From assembly GCA_035517615.1 (NCBI GenBank), contig DATIYM010000004.1:25521-89520 (forward strand): a DNA stretch of 64,000 nt, given 5' to 3'. The notes beneath the pieces are model-generated. The model worked only from the letters and a program-made list of their open reading frames with translations, did not search any database and was not told where the DNA came from. Shown here in pieces: positions 56,332 to 64,000 of this stretch (position 1 is the stretch's first letter; each line of letters starts with the position of its first letter). The DNA comes from AG25 sp035517615 (GTDB lineage: Bacteria > Gemmatimonadota > Gemmatimonadetes > Gemmatimonadales > GWC2-71-9). The translations under genes were made by a program, and so were the position numbers.

Positions 56332-56359
56332 GGGAAGGGGGAAGCGGGAAGGGGGAAGC
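56332..56359 (+). repeat. GGGAAG-type G-rich repeat
   Basis: Alternating GGGAAG/GGGGGAAGC units between ppc and the acyl-CoA dehydrogenase start, nearly identical to the copy inside ybeY at 28048. It takes the place where a ribosome binding site would be expected. Confidence 0.7.
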
Positions 56360-56368
56360 CTAAGACGC

Positions 56369-57589
56369 ATGCACGACTCTCTCTATTTCAGCGACAGCCA
56401 TCTCCAAGTCCGCGAAATGGTTCGCGATCTGGCGCAATCGGTCATCAAGCCTACCGCGCGCCGCTACGACCTGGCGAGCGAGTTCCCCTGGACGAACGTG
56501 AAGCAGATGGCCGACCTCGGCCTGTTCGGAATTCCCTGGCCCGAGTCGCTCGGCGGGGCAGGCATGGATTACCTCGCCTACATGATCGTGATCCACGAGC
56601 TCGCGAAAGTCGACGCGAGCCATGCGATCACGGTCAGCGCGCACACGACGCTCGGCAGCTCACCCATCATGGATTTCGGGACGGATGCCCAGCGGAAGCA
56701 GTTCATCCCCCGGGTTGCTGCGGGGCGTGTGCTCGCCGGGTTCGGGCTGACCGAGCCGAGCGCGGGATCCGACGCGGGCGGGACGAAAACGGTCGCGGTC
56801 GATCGCGGCGACCATTACGTCATCAACGGCTCGAAGATCTTCATTACCCACGCGGGCGTCGGCGAGATTTTCATCGCCACGGCGCGAACCGACGCCGCCG
56901 CGAGCCGGACGCGCGGGATCACGGCGTTCATCGTCACCAAAGACACGGTCGATCTCGACGCGGCGCTCGCCGCCGGTATCGGCCACGATCCCTCGCTCCC
57001 GAAATGCCCCGGCGTGCACGCCGGCAAGAAGGAGGACAAGCTTGGCTGGCGCGCCTCGGACACCCGCGAGCTCGTGTTCCAGGACGCGGTCGTGCCGAAG
57101 GAGAACGTACTCGGCACGGTGAACGAGGGATTTCGGCAGATGCTCCAGACCCTCGACGCAGGGCGGATCGGCCTCGCGGCGCTGTCGCTCGGCATCGCCG
57201 AAGGCGCGCTCGAAGAATGCCTCACGTACACGAGCACCCGGCGCCAGTTCGGACGCGCCATCGCGAGCTTCCAGGGTGTGCACTTCGCCCTCGCCGACAT
57301 GGCCACCGAGATCGAAGCCGCAAAGCACCTCGTCTATCACGCCGCCTGGCTCAAGCAGCACCACCATCCCTACAAGCGCGAGGCGGCCATGGCCAAGCTG
57401 TACGCTTCGGAATTGGCAATGCGCGCCACCACCAAAGCCGTCCAGCTGCACGGCGGCTACGGATACACCACCGAGTATCCCGTCGAGCGCATGATGCGCG
57501 ATGCCAAGATCTGCGAAATCGGGGAGGGCACGAGCGAGATCCAGCGCATCGTCATCGCGAGGCAGATGTTGGGGGATCTGATAGACTAG
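56369..57589 (+). CDS. Acyl-CoA dehydrogenase
   Basis: A 406-residue flavoprotein of the short/medium-chain class: FGLTEPSAGSDAGGTKT (FAD/substrate), INGSKIFITHAGVG, GFRQMLQTLDAGRIGLAA, TRRQFGRAIASFQ, QLHGGYGYTTEYPVERMMRDAKI and the C-terminal EIGEGTSEIQRIVIAR. It oxidises an acyl-CoA to the 2-enoyl-CoA with ETF as acceptor. The exact acyl group is unknown. ATG 56369 gives the family N-terminus; an earlier in-frame start would translate the G-rich repeat. Confidence 0.92.
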   Translation: MHDSLYFSDSHLQVREMVRDLAQSVIKPTARRYDLASEFPWTNVKQMADLGLFGIPWPESLGGAGMDYLAYMIVIHELAKVDASHAITVSAHTTLGSSPIMDFGTDAQRKQFIPRVAAGRVLAGFGLTEPSAGSDAGGTKTVAVDRGDHYVINGSKIFITHAGVGEIFIATARTDAAASRTRGITAFIVTKDTVDLDAALAAGIGHDPSLPKCPGVHAGKKEDKLGWRASDTRELVFQDAVVPKENVLGTVNEGFRQMLQTLDAGRIGLAALSLGIAEGALEECLTYTSTRRQFGRAIASFQGVHFALADMATEIEAAKHLVYHAAWLKQHHHPYKREAAMAKLYASELAMRATTKAVQLHGGYGYTTEYPVERMMRDAKICEIGEGTSEIQRIVIARQMLGDLID

Positions 57590-57612
57590 GGCGGCGGTCG
57601 AAGACGTGGCGG

Positions 57613-59805
57613 TTACTGATGCGCCCTCGATCTACCGATGGTGTTGAGGAGAAATGCCCAGCGATCCGCTTCCTCTTCGATGACCTTGCTGGTCGGCTTG
57701 CCCGCGCCGTGACCCGCCTTGGTCTCGATCTGAATGAGCACAGGCTCGGGACCGCCCTGCGCCGCTTGAAGAGCCGCCGCGAACTTGAACGAATGTCCCG
57801 GGACCACGCGATCGTCGTGATCGGCGGTCGTGATCAGCGTGGCGGGATAGTGCACCCCCGGACGGATGCGGTGCAGGGGCGAGTAGGCGTAGAGATACGG
57901 AAACTGCGACGCGCTGTCCGCCGAGCCGTACTCCGTGACCCAGGCCCACCCGATGGTGAAGCGCTGAAACCGCAGCATGTCGAGCACGCCCACACCCGGA
58001 AGCGCGGCTCCGAACAGGTCGGGACGCTGCGTCATCACCGCGCCGACCAGGAGTCCACCGTTCGAACGCCCGGCAACCGCGAGGTGCTCAGGAGACGTCC
58101 ACCGCTCCCGGATGAGATATTCCGCGGCGGCGATGCAGTCGTCGAACACGTTCTGCTTCTTCTCGTGCATGCCCGCTTCGTGCCAGGCTTCACCGTACTC
58201 GCCTCCGCCACGAAGATTCGGAACCGCGTAGACGCCGCCCCGCTCGAGCCAGACCAGCGTGCTGACGGAAAAGGCCGGCGTCTCGTTGATGTTGAATCCG
58301 CCATAGCCATAGAGCAGGGTCGGATTGGCTCCATCACGGACCAGCCCTTTCTTGTACGTGAGGAACATGGGGATGCGCGTCCCGTCCTTGCTGTGATAAA
58401 ACACCTGCTCGGTCTCGTATGCGCCTGGGTCGAACGCGATGCTCGCCGCCTTGAAGACTTCCGTGTTCCCCGAAGCGAAGTCGTGGCGGAAGATCGTGGT
58501 GGGGTGGAGAAACGACGTGAAGGCGAAGAACATCTCATCGCCCCCGCGCTCTCCCGTGATCGTGGTCACCGATCCCAACCCGGGCAGGGGGATCTCGCCC
58601 CGCCCACCACCGTCCAGCCCGGCGACGACCAGCCGGGAGTGGGCATCATGCAGGTAGTTGAGCACGAAGCTGTTGTGAATCATCATCGCGCCGTCGATCA
58701 CGTCGGCGCCTTGCGGCACGATCTCGATCCAGTGCTCCGGCTCCGGTGAGCCTGTATCGATGGCGATGATCCGCTTGCGGGGGGCGTCCCGATCCGTCAG
58801 AAAGTAGAACTCCGGCCCATCGTTCCCGAGGAACACATAGCTCGCGTCAAAGCCGTCGAGCAGGGGAACGACGCGTCCCCCGAGGCGCGGCCGGCCCGCT
58901 TCTCCCAGATCGAGGTAGTAGATCCGATTGCGCCGATCCGTGCCGGTCCAGACGTTCACGATCAGATAGCGACCGTCGTCGGTGACATCCGCCCCGAAAC
59001 CCCAGTCCGGTTGGTCCGGCCGTTCGTAGATCAGCTGGTCGCTCGACTGCGGAGAGCCAAGGCGATGGTAGTACAGCTTCTGGAACCGGGTGACGTCGCG
59101 CAGCGCGCCCCCCGTCGTGGCGGGCTCGGCATAGCGGCTGTAGAAGAACCCGGCCCCATCATGGGTCCAACTGGCGCCCGAGAACTTGATCCAGTGGAGC
59201 ACGTCCGGGCGGTCCCGACCGGACGCCACGTCACGCACCCGGAACTCCTCCCAGTCCGACCCGCTCGACTGCAGGCCATAGACCAGCAGGCCACCGTCTT
59301 CAGACAGCGCCAGGGTGGAAAGGGCCAGCGTACCATCAGGCGAGAGCACGTTCAGGTCGAGCAGCTTGTCTGCCGGAGCGGAGAGCCCCCTCTGACGGTA
59401 CAACACGGGCTGATTCTGCAGGCCGTCGTTCTTGAGAAAGAGATAATAGGGGCTCTGGCGCTTCCGAAACGGCGGCCCGAAGCGGGGATAGTTCCACAGC
59501 GCCGTGAGCCGGTGCCTGATCTCGAGCCGCTCAGGGATCCGGGCGAGATATGCCGTGGTGAGGGCATTTTCCGCATCGATCCACGTGCGGCTTTCCGCCG
59601 CGTCGGGATCCTCGAGCCATCGATACGGGTCGGCAACGAGCGTCCCATGGTAGTCGTCGACCTGGTCCGCCTTCCGGGCCGGTGGGTAGTGCAGGCGCCC
59701 CCCACCTCCGCCTTGGCCGGCTGCATCCACTGCCCCCAATGAGATCGCACCAGCCACGAGAACCCCTCCTACCGCGAGCCACTCGGGATGCCAAATCATA
59801 GCCAC
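57613..59805 (-). CDS. Prolyl oligopeptidase (S9A) with signal peptide
   Basis: A 730-residue S9 peptidase with an N-terminal hydrophobic export segment (LAVGGVLVAGAISLG). The beta-propeller domain starts with DPYRWLEDPDAAESRTWIDAEN and the catalytic domain has Ser in VAGRSNGGLLVG, Asp in TTADHDDRVVPGHSFKF and His in ETKAGHGAGKP. It cleaves short peptides after proline, probably in the periplasm. Starts at GTG 59805 with an in-frame ATG two codons later. Convergent with the acyl-CoA dehydrogenase. Confidence 0.94.
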   Translation of the reverse strand: MAMIWHPEWLAVGGVLVAGAISLGAVDAAGQGGGGGRLHYPPARKADQVDDYHGTLVADPYRWLEDPDAAESRTWIDAENALTTAYLARIPERLEIRHRLTALWNYPRFGPPFRKRQSPYYLFLKNDGLQNQPVLYRQRGLSAPADKLLDLNVLSPDGTLALSTLALSEDGGLLVYGLQSSGSDWEEFRVRDVASGRDRPDVLHWIKFSGASWTHDGAGFFYSRYAEPATTGGALRDVTRFQKLYYHRLGSPQSSDQLIYERPDQPDWGFGADVTDDGRYLIVNVWTGTDRRNRIYYLDLGEAGRPRLGGRVVPLLDGFDASYVFLGNDGPEFYFLTDRDAPRKRIIAIDTGSPEPEHWIEIVPQGADVIDGAMMIHNSFVLNYLHDAHSRLVVAGLDGGGRGEIPLPGLGSVTTITGERGGDEMFFAFTSFLHPTTIFRHDFASGNTEVFKAASIAFDPGAYETEQVFYHSKDGTRIPMFLTYKKGLVRDGANPTLLYGYGGFNINETPAFSVSTLVWLERGGVYAVPNLRGGGEYGEAWHEAGMHEKKQNVFDDCIAAAEYLIRERWTSPEHLAVAGRSNGGLLVGAVMTQRPDLFGAALPGVGVLDMLRFQRFTIGWAWVTEYGSADSASQFPYLYAYSPLHRIRPGVHYPATLITTADHDDRVVPGHSFKFAAALQAAQGGPEPVLIQIETKAGHGAGKPTSKVIEEEADRWAFLLNTIGRSRAHQ

Positions 59806-59820
59806 GCAATCTTGGGACTG

Positions 59821-59849
59821 TTGACCTAAGTTGCAAGCCCACTTATATT
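59821..59849 (+). promoter_or_regulatory. Promoter of the RNase E/G - rplU - rpmA operon
   Basis: TTGACC (59821-59826) and TATATT (59844-59849) with an ideal 17-base spacer form the best consensus promoter in the window. The start point would be near 59857, giving a 187-base leader to the TTG at 60044. Long 5' leaders are typical of self-regulated RNase E genes. An ATG exactly at the start point opens an 87-codon frame overlapping rng, probably spurious. Confidence 0.7.
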
Positions 59850-60043
59850 TACCTCTATGAATTGGATCCGGTCCTTGAGCACGCGCTGGGCTTGGCTCGC
59901 TGCCCTCCTCGAGGCGCTCTGTTCATGGACGCGGACCAATCGCTGGTTCGCTACACCTGCCTTGGCCGCTGCACACAGCATCCGTTCCAAAAACTACAAA
60001 AACCCGGTGCGCTCGAGGCGTTTCGGGTTCGAGGGATCGTGCT

Positions 60044-61648
60044 TTGAAGCGCGAAATACTCATAAGTGGTACTCCACGGGAAACCCGTGTGGCCATACTC
60101 GAGGACGATCGACTTGTTGAGCTGTTAGTTGATCGTCCTGACGCCCGCCGCACGGTGGGTGACATATATCTGGGAAAAGTCGAGGGGATTCTCCCCGGCA
60201 TTCAGGCCGCCTTTGTAAACATCGGCGCCGAAAAGAGTGCTTTTCTCCACGCATCCGACCTGATCGAATCCGATGACGAAGACGAGCCCGGCGAACGCAA
60301 CGGCGACGGGAATGGCAACGGCAAGGCGTCGGGCGCAGAGGACGAAGACGACGACATAGACCAGCCGCCCCCCCGCAGGGGCGGGGGCGGGGGACGACGA
60401 CGCCTTCCGAACATCGCGGACGAGTTGAAGCGCGGCGAATCGAAGATCGTTCAGGTCACCAAAGAACCCATCGGTACCAAAGGACCTCGCGTCACCGCTC
60501 AGGTCTCCCTCGCCGGTCGTTTCCTCGTGTACATGCCGTTCGCCTCCAAAGTCGGCGTGTCCCGGAAGATCGAGAACCGCGAGCAGCGCGTCACGCTGCG
60601 CGAGCTCGTGTCCAAGCTCGTCCCATCCGACTCCGGCGGGTGGATTATCCGGACGGTCGCGGAGGACCTGACCCCCGAAAGCTGCAAGCGGGAAATCGAG
60701 CATCTCCACGGCACCTGGAAAAAGATCAAGCGGAAAGCCAGCTCGGCGCGCGCGCCGTCGCTGTTACAGCGGGAAACGAGCCTGATCCGCGGCATTACCC
60801 GCGATCTGTTCAGCGACAAAGTCGACTCGCTGCTCGTCGACTCCAAAATGCTGTACAACGAGATCGTGCAGTACCTGAAGCAGATCGACCCGGATCTCCT
60901 GAGCAGGGTCAGGCTGTACAACGACGAGACCTCGCTGTTCGACGAGTACGATATCGAAGCAGAGATCCGCAATCTGTTCAAGCCGCGGGTCGATCTCCCC
61001 TCCGGTGGCTACATCATCATTCAACCGACCGAGGCCCTGACGTCCATCGACGTCAACACGGGCCGCTACACCGGCAAGAAGGACCCCGAGAGCACCATTC
61101 TCAAGACGAACCTCGATGCCGCGCGCGAGGTGGCGCGCCAGCTGCGGCTCCGCGACATCGGCGGAATCATCGTGGTCGACTTCATCGACATGGAATCACG
61201 CGGCAATCGCGACAAGGTGCTGCACGAGCTGCGCGCCCATCTGGGCGCCGACCGCGCCCGGACAAAGGCGTTCGCCGTTTCCGAGCTCGGCCTGATCGAG
61301 ATGACTCGCCAGCGCGTCCGGCCATCGTTGTGGCAGTCGATGACCGCCGAATGTCCCACCTGCACCGGCACCGGTCGGGTATTCCGTCCCGAGGTCGTGG
61401 TGCGCCGGATGGAGCGCTCGCTGCGGCGTGTCGGTGCCGAGCACAAGGAGCGGCAGCTCGCCGTGCGGCTCCACCCGGAAGTGGCGCTCTATCTCGTGGA
61501 ACAGGAGCCCAACTTCCTGCGCCAGCTGGCCAAGCAGACGGGGCTCGAGCTCGAGGTCCGGGATGACCCCATGATGCGGCTCGATGAGTTCCGCATGATG
61601 GCGCAGCCGGCGGGGAGAGACGTGACGGAACACTACGCGGTGGCGTAG
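60044..61648 (+). CDS. rng: Ribonuclease E/G
   Basis: A 534-residue RNase E/G: an S1 domain begins at VGDIYLGKVEGILPGIQAAFVNIG and is interrupted by a 45-residue acidic/Gly/Asn/Arg-rich insertion (about 82-127). The 5'-sensor and DNase I-like catalytic parts follow, with IDVNTGRYTGKK and IIVVDFIDM supplying the catalytic Asp residues, and the zinc-link CPTCTGTG at about 445. It processes rRNA/tRNA and decays mRNA. Its position upstream of rplU-rpmA is a common bacterial arrangement. The TTG start fixes the usual EILISGTPRETRVAILE N-terminus. Confidence 0.95.
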   Translation: MKREILISGTPRETRVAILEDDRLVELLVDRPDARRTVGDIYLGKVEGILPGIQAAFVNIGAEKSAFLHASDLIESDDEDEPGERNGDGNGNGKASGAEDEDDDIDQPPPRRGGGGGRRRLPNIADELKRGESKIVQVTKEPIGTKGPRVTAQVSLAGRFLVYMPFASKVGVSRKIENREQRVTLRELVSKLVPSDSGGWIIRTVAEDLTPESCKREIEHLHGTWKKIKRKASSARAPSLLQRETSLIRGITRDLFSDKVDSLLVDSKMLYNEIVQYLKQIDPDLLSRVRLYNDETSLFDEYDIEAEIRNLFKPRVDLPSGGYIIIQPTEALTSIDVNTGRYTGKKDPESTILKTNLDAAREVARQLRLRDIGGIIVVDFIDMESRGNRDKVLHELRAHLGADRARTKAFAVSELGLIEMTRQRVRPSLWQSMTAECPTCTGTGRVFRPEVVVRRMERSLRRVGAEHKERQLAVRLHPEVALYLVEQEPNFLRQLAKQTGLELEVRDDPMMRLDEFRMMAQPAGRDVTEHYAVA

Positions 61649-61658
61649 TTGCGATATT

Positions 61659-61714
61659 CGGGAAGCGGGAAGGGAGCAGCGCGACCGTAAATGCGCTTCC
61701 ACCCACGCTTCCCG
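61659..61714 (+). repeat. G-rich repeat and inverted arm in the rplU leader
   Basis: CGGGAAGCG (61659-61667) can pair perfectly with CGCTTCCCG (61706-61714), giving a hairpin 34 bases before the rplU start. The left arm continues into GGGAAGGGAGC, a third GGGAAG-type element. It might serve as an RNase processing site or L21 leader structure between rng and rplU. Confidence 0.5.
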
Positions 61715-61747
61715 TTTCTCGCCTCCCGCTTTATCTTCCGTGCCCTT

Positions 61748-62065
61748 ATGCCCTACGCGATTTTCTCCACCGGTGGCAAACAGTTCCGCGCCGAGCCCGG
61801 TGTGACGATCAAAGTCCCGCTGCTCGACGCCGCGCCGGGGACGAAGATCACGTTCGATCAGGTTTTGCTCGCGAGCGACGGCACCGCCATTCAGTCGGGC
61901 GCTCCGCTCGTGAAGGGCGCCAGCGTCACGGGCGAAGTCGTGCGCCATGCCAAGGGACGGAAGATCAAGATCTTTCGTTTCGCGCGGCGCACCGGCTACC
62001 GCCGCCACGCCGGCCATCGCCAGCAGTACACCGAAATCAGGATTGCCGACGTCACCGTCGGGTGA
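61748..62065 (+). CDS. rplU: Ribosomal protein bL21
   Basis: A 105-residue large-subunit protein: MPYAIFSTGGKQFRAEPG at the N-terminus, then DQVLL, GASVTGEVVRHAKGRKIKIFRF and RRHAGHRQQYTEIRI, all characteristic of L21, which binds 23S rRNA. ATG 61748 matches the family start. It is followed eight bases later by rpmA. Confidence 0.97.
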   Translation: MPYAIFSTGGKQFRAEPGVTIKVPLLDAAPGTKITFDQVLLASDGTAIQSGAPLVKGASVTGEVVRHAKGRKIKIFRFARRTGYRRHAGHRQQYTEIRIADVTVG

Positions 62066-62073
62066 GCGACTAA

Positions 62074-62331
62074 ATGGCACATAAAAAAGGGGTAGGCTCT
62101 TCGCGAAACGGCCGCGACTCAGGTCCCAAGGACCTGGGCGTGAAGCGCTTCGCCGGCGAGTTCGTGACTGCGGGCAGCATCATCGTCAAGCAGCGCGGCA
62201 CCCGCTTTCACCCCGGCACCAACGTCCGCCGGGCATCGAATGACAGCCTGTTCACGGTGGTCGACGGAATTGTGAAGTTCGAGCACAAGGACAAGCGGAG
62301 ACAGAAGGTGAGTGTGTATCCGAAAGGCTAG
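62074..62331 (+). CDS. rpmA: Ribosomal protein bL27
   Basis: An 85-residue L27: the N-terminal AHKKGVGSSRNGRDS tail that reaches the peptidyl-transferase centre, LGVKRFAGEFV, GSIIVKQRGTRFHPG and VKFEHKDK. It begins directly with MAHKKG, so no cleaved N-terminal extension (as in Firmicutes) is present. The last gene of the (+) operon, 22 bases from the convergent amidohydrolase stop. Confidence 0.97.
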   Translation: MAHKKGVGSSRNGRDSGPKDLGVKRFAGEFVTAGSIIVKQRGTRFHPGTNVRRASNDSLFTVVDGIVKFEHKDKRRQKVSVYPKG

Positions 62332-62353
62332 CGTCTCTTTCCGTCCTTTTCCG

Positions 62354-63568
62354 TCAGTACGTAGGGGGCAGACGCCGGTACCGTTCTAACAACTCCGTCT
62401 GGCGGCTCCGCAGCTCGACCTCCGTGCCCCGAACAAACACATGTTCCACCCGCGTCCCGAACTCGAACGGATCTCCCGACCACACCACCACATTCGCCAC
62501 CTTGCCCGGGGCAAGCGAGCCGTACCGGTCCGCCACACCGAAGATCTCGGCGGGGCCAAGCGTGACGGCCCGGAGCGCCGCATCCCACGGCAGGCCCGCC
62601 GCCACCGCATTGCCGGCCTCCTGTCGCAGGTTGCGCGAGTTGTGCGTGTCGGTTTCGACCAACCCGAGACGCACGCCGGCCTTGGCGAGCAGCGCCGCAT
62701 TCGCCTGGCGCACGCTCAGAGCATCGTAGCTCGGAAGGTTATCCAGCGGCTCCACCAGCACGGGTACCCCTGCACTGGCGATCTCGGGCGCGATCTGCCA
62801 CGCCTCGGCCGCGCCGGCCAGAATGAGCTTGAGACGATACTCCCGCGCGATGCGCAGCGCCGTTTCGATATCGCTCCGGCGGTTCGTGATGATCATCAGT
62901 GGCAGCGTGCCGCGCAGCACCGGACCTAGTGCATCCAGGTCAGCGGCTTGCGCCGAGAGCGGATGGATCTGCGCGCGCGACCAGTCCGCGCGCCTGCGGC
63001 CGAATTCCCGCGCGTCATCGAGCACCCGCCGGAGCCGCGCCGAGCTGGCGGCGCGCGATCCGCCGCCCTCGTCCTTCGTGCGCTCCGATAGCTCGGCCAC
63101 CATCGCGGCGGGTGACTTGACCAGCATCGTCTCGAGCGTCAAACCGGCCAAGTCGATGAGCACTGCCTGACCACGAATCAGGCCGGAATCGGGAACCGCG
63201 AGCGCCGTCGTGATGCCCGCGATGCGCGTGATCGGAATCAGCGTCGACGCCGGGTTGATGGCTTCCGCCACGTTGAACGCGGCGGCGATCGTATCGTTGC
63301 GCACCCCGGCGTCGTCAGTGCCCGGCACCGCGTCGATTTCGGTGAGCCCCATCGCGCCGGCGCCGTCGATGAGTCCGGGGGTCACCCACGCGCCCGATGC
63401 ATCGATCCGCACCGCCCCCGCGGGGATCGATACGGACGTGCCCACCGCGGTGATCTTGCCGTTCTGGATGACGACCGTCGCCTGCTCGAGCTTGGGACCG
63501 GACACGGGAAACACCGTTCCCCCCACGATCGCGATAGCCTGCGCGAGGACGATGGCGCCGGGAATCAC
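62354..63568 (-). CDS. Amidohydrolase family protein, second of tandem pair
   Basis: From GTG 63568 the protein is 404 residues. It has the amidohydrolase outer strands QAIAIVGGTVFPVSGPKLEQATVVIQNGKITAVG and WVTPGLIDGAGAMG; the usual HxH after the PGLID turn is missing, as Gly and Ala replace the histidines. The C-terminal LGPAEIFGVADRYGSLAPGKVANVVVWSGDPFE is typical. An imidazolonepropionase-like exported group is likely, perhaps with an altered metal site. It overlaps the upstream amidohydrolase (GTGA). Confidence 0.85.
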   Translation of the reverse strand: MIPGAIVLAQAIAIVGGTVFPVSGPKLEQATVVIQNGKITAVGTSVSIPAGAVRIDASGAWVTPGLIDGAGAMGLTEIDAVPGTDDAGVRNDTIAAAFNVAEAINPASTLIPITRIAGITTALAVPDSGLIRGQAVLIDLAGLTLETMLVKSPAAMVAELSERTKDEGGGSRAASSARLRRVLDDAREFGRRRADWSRAQIHPLSAQAADLDALGPVLRGTLPLMIITNRRSDIETALRIAREYRLKLILAGAAEAWQIAPEIASAGVPVLVEPLDNLPSYDALSVRQANAALLAKAGVRLGLVETDTHNSRNLRQEAGNAVAAGLPWDAALRAVTLGPAEIFGVADRYGSLAPGKVANVVVWSGDPFEFGTRVEHVFVRGTEVELRSRQTELLERYRRLPPTY

Positions 63569-64000
63569 CGATCGCTCCCCGGCGGCGCTTCCTGCCCCAA
63601 CTCGAAATCGGAACGCGGCCGGTGGGCAGCGTCGTTGCGATCGTATACGAGCCAGCCGTCGTTGTAGACCTGGTCGGCCCTGGTGTAGACCGAAAATGGA
63701 TCGCCCGACCACACCACCACATCGGCCATCTTGCCGGGTTCGAGAGTGCCGACGATACTGTCGAGTCCGATCATCCACGCGGCGTTGGCCGTGATCCAGC
63801 GCAGCGCCTGATCACGAGTGATCGGGATGCCGGCCCGCTGGCCCGCGAACATCGCCTTCGCTGCTTCCTGATTGAGACGTTGAATCACGCCGGGATCGTC
63901 CGAATGCAGCGCCACACGCACGTGCCCCTGCTCGAGCAGCGCGGCGTTCTGCTCGATGCCATCCATCGTTTCTTCCTTGAAGCCGTACCAGTCGGACCAC
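63565..64000 (-). CDS. Amidohydrolase family protein, first of tandem pair, 3' part
   Basis: The frame is open to the window edge, so only about 144 C-terminal residues are visible. VALHSDDPGVIQRLNQEAAKAM supplies the conserved metal-binding/catalytic Asp strand, and ALRWITANAAWMIGLDSIVGTLEPGKMADVVVWSGDPFSVY is the standard C-terminal motif of imidazolonepropionase-like amidohydrolases. Stop overlaps the start of the second amidohydrolase. The pair is likely co-expressed and possibly heteromeric. Confidence 0.9.
   Translation of the reverse strand, partial: WSDWYGFKEETMDGIEQNAALLEQGHVRVALHSDDPGVIQRLNQEAAKAMFAGQRAGIPITRDQALRWITANAAWMIGLDSIVGTLEPGKMADVVVWSGDPFSVYTRADQVYNDGWLVYDRNDAAHRPRSDFELGQEAPPGSDR

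Noticed and set aside
59857..60120. An 87-codon ATG frame starting exactly at the predicted transcription start before rng
   Set aside because: It overlaps the rng start, has no recognisable similarity and poor composition; the region is better read as the RNase E/G leader. A leaderless leader peptide remains possible but unsupported.

Overview
The window is 64 kb of GC-rich bacterial chromosome, almost fully coding. GTG and TTG starts are frequent, ATGA/GTGA stop-start overlaps are common, and several genes appear to be leaderless. GC content, the leaderless -10 style and gene content suggest Gemmatimonadota or a similar high-GC soil lineage. That placement is inference; there is no rRNA gene to test it. 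No rRNA, tRNA, CRISPR array or complete insertion sequence was seen.

Layout. 1-5667 (+): 3' end of trpA, a membrane GAF/MCP-type signalling protein, folK-panB-panC, yqeK and a small lipoprotein whose 3' end overlaps convergent rlmN. 6700-8950 is an accessory island between rlmN and gltD: a decayed dihydrofolate-reductase-like fragment, a YdeI-like gene, a small AP2-like gene, one complete integron-type attC site, an aldo/keto reductase cassette and a second, truncated attC. 8954-15002 (-): gltD and gltB behind a structured leader that ends in an intrinsic terminator touching the gltB ribosome binding site. 15259-19242: a second accessory stretch (hypothetical protein, YciI remnant, DUF4386 protein, secreted alpha/beta hydrolase, coiled-coil protein, leaderless lipoprotein). 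19259-22319: a response-regulator/flavoprotein-reductase fusion paired with a cNMP-domain histidine kinase.

22420-43237 is one very long, tightly packed (+) gene run: ptsN-like, aspS, phoH, pgpH, ybeY, two CNNM/CBS proteins, meaB, mcmA, a baeRF-type gene, mcmB, an acyl-CoA carboxylase beta subunit, an S8 peptidase, an AtuA pair, an enoyl-CoA hydratase, a 54-residue membrane protein and a B12-type radical SAM protein. The metabolic core is propionyl/methylmalonyl-CoA conversion. The last gene is a selenoprotein: its apparent stop TGA sits in a Cys-Sec-Ala-Glu-Pro tail and is followed by a SECIS-like hairpin. This is the most interesting signal in the window.

43324-48051: bacilliredoxin, a two-gene membrane/VWA operon on (-), a GroES-like gene, a zinc-ribbon protein, and a short recQ whose 3' end abuts the 5' remnant of an AarF/UbiB-type kinase gene. 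48223-56328 is a serine-cycle operon (aminotransferase, malyl-CoA lyase, malate-CoA ligase, hydroxypyruvate reductase, PEP carboxylase) followed by an acyl-CoA dehydrogenase. 57613-64000: S9 peptidase (-), RNase E/G with rplU and rpmA (+), and two tandem amidohydrolases (-). Together the window encodes propionyl-CoA entry and a serine-cycle/malyl-CoA route for C1/C2 carbon, surrounded by housekeeping genes.
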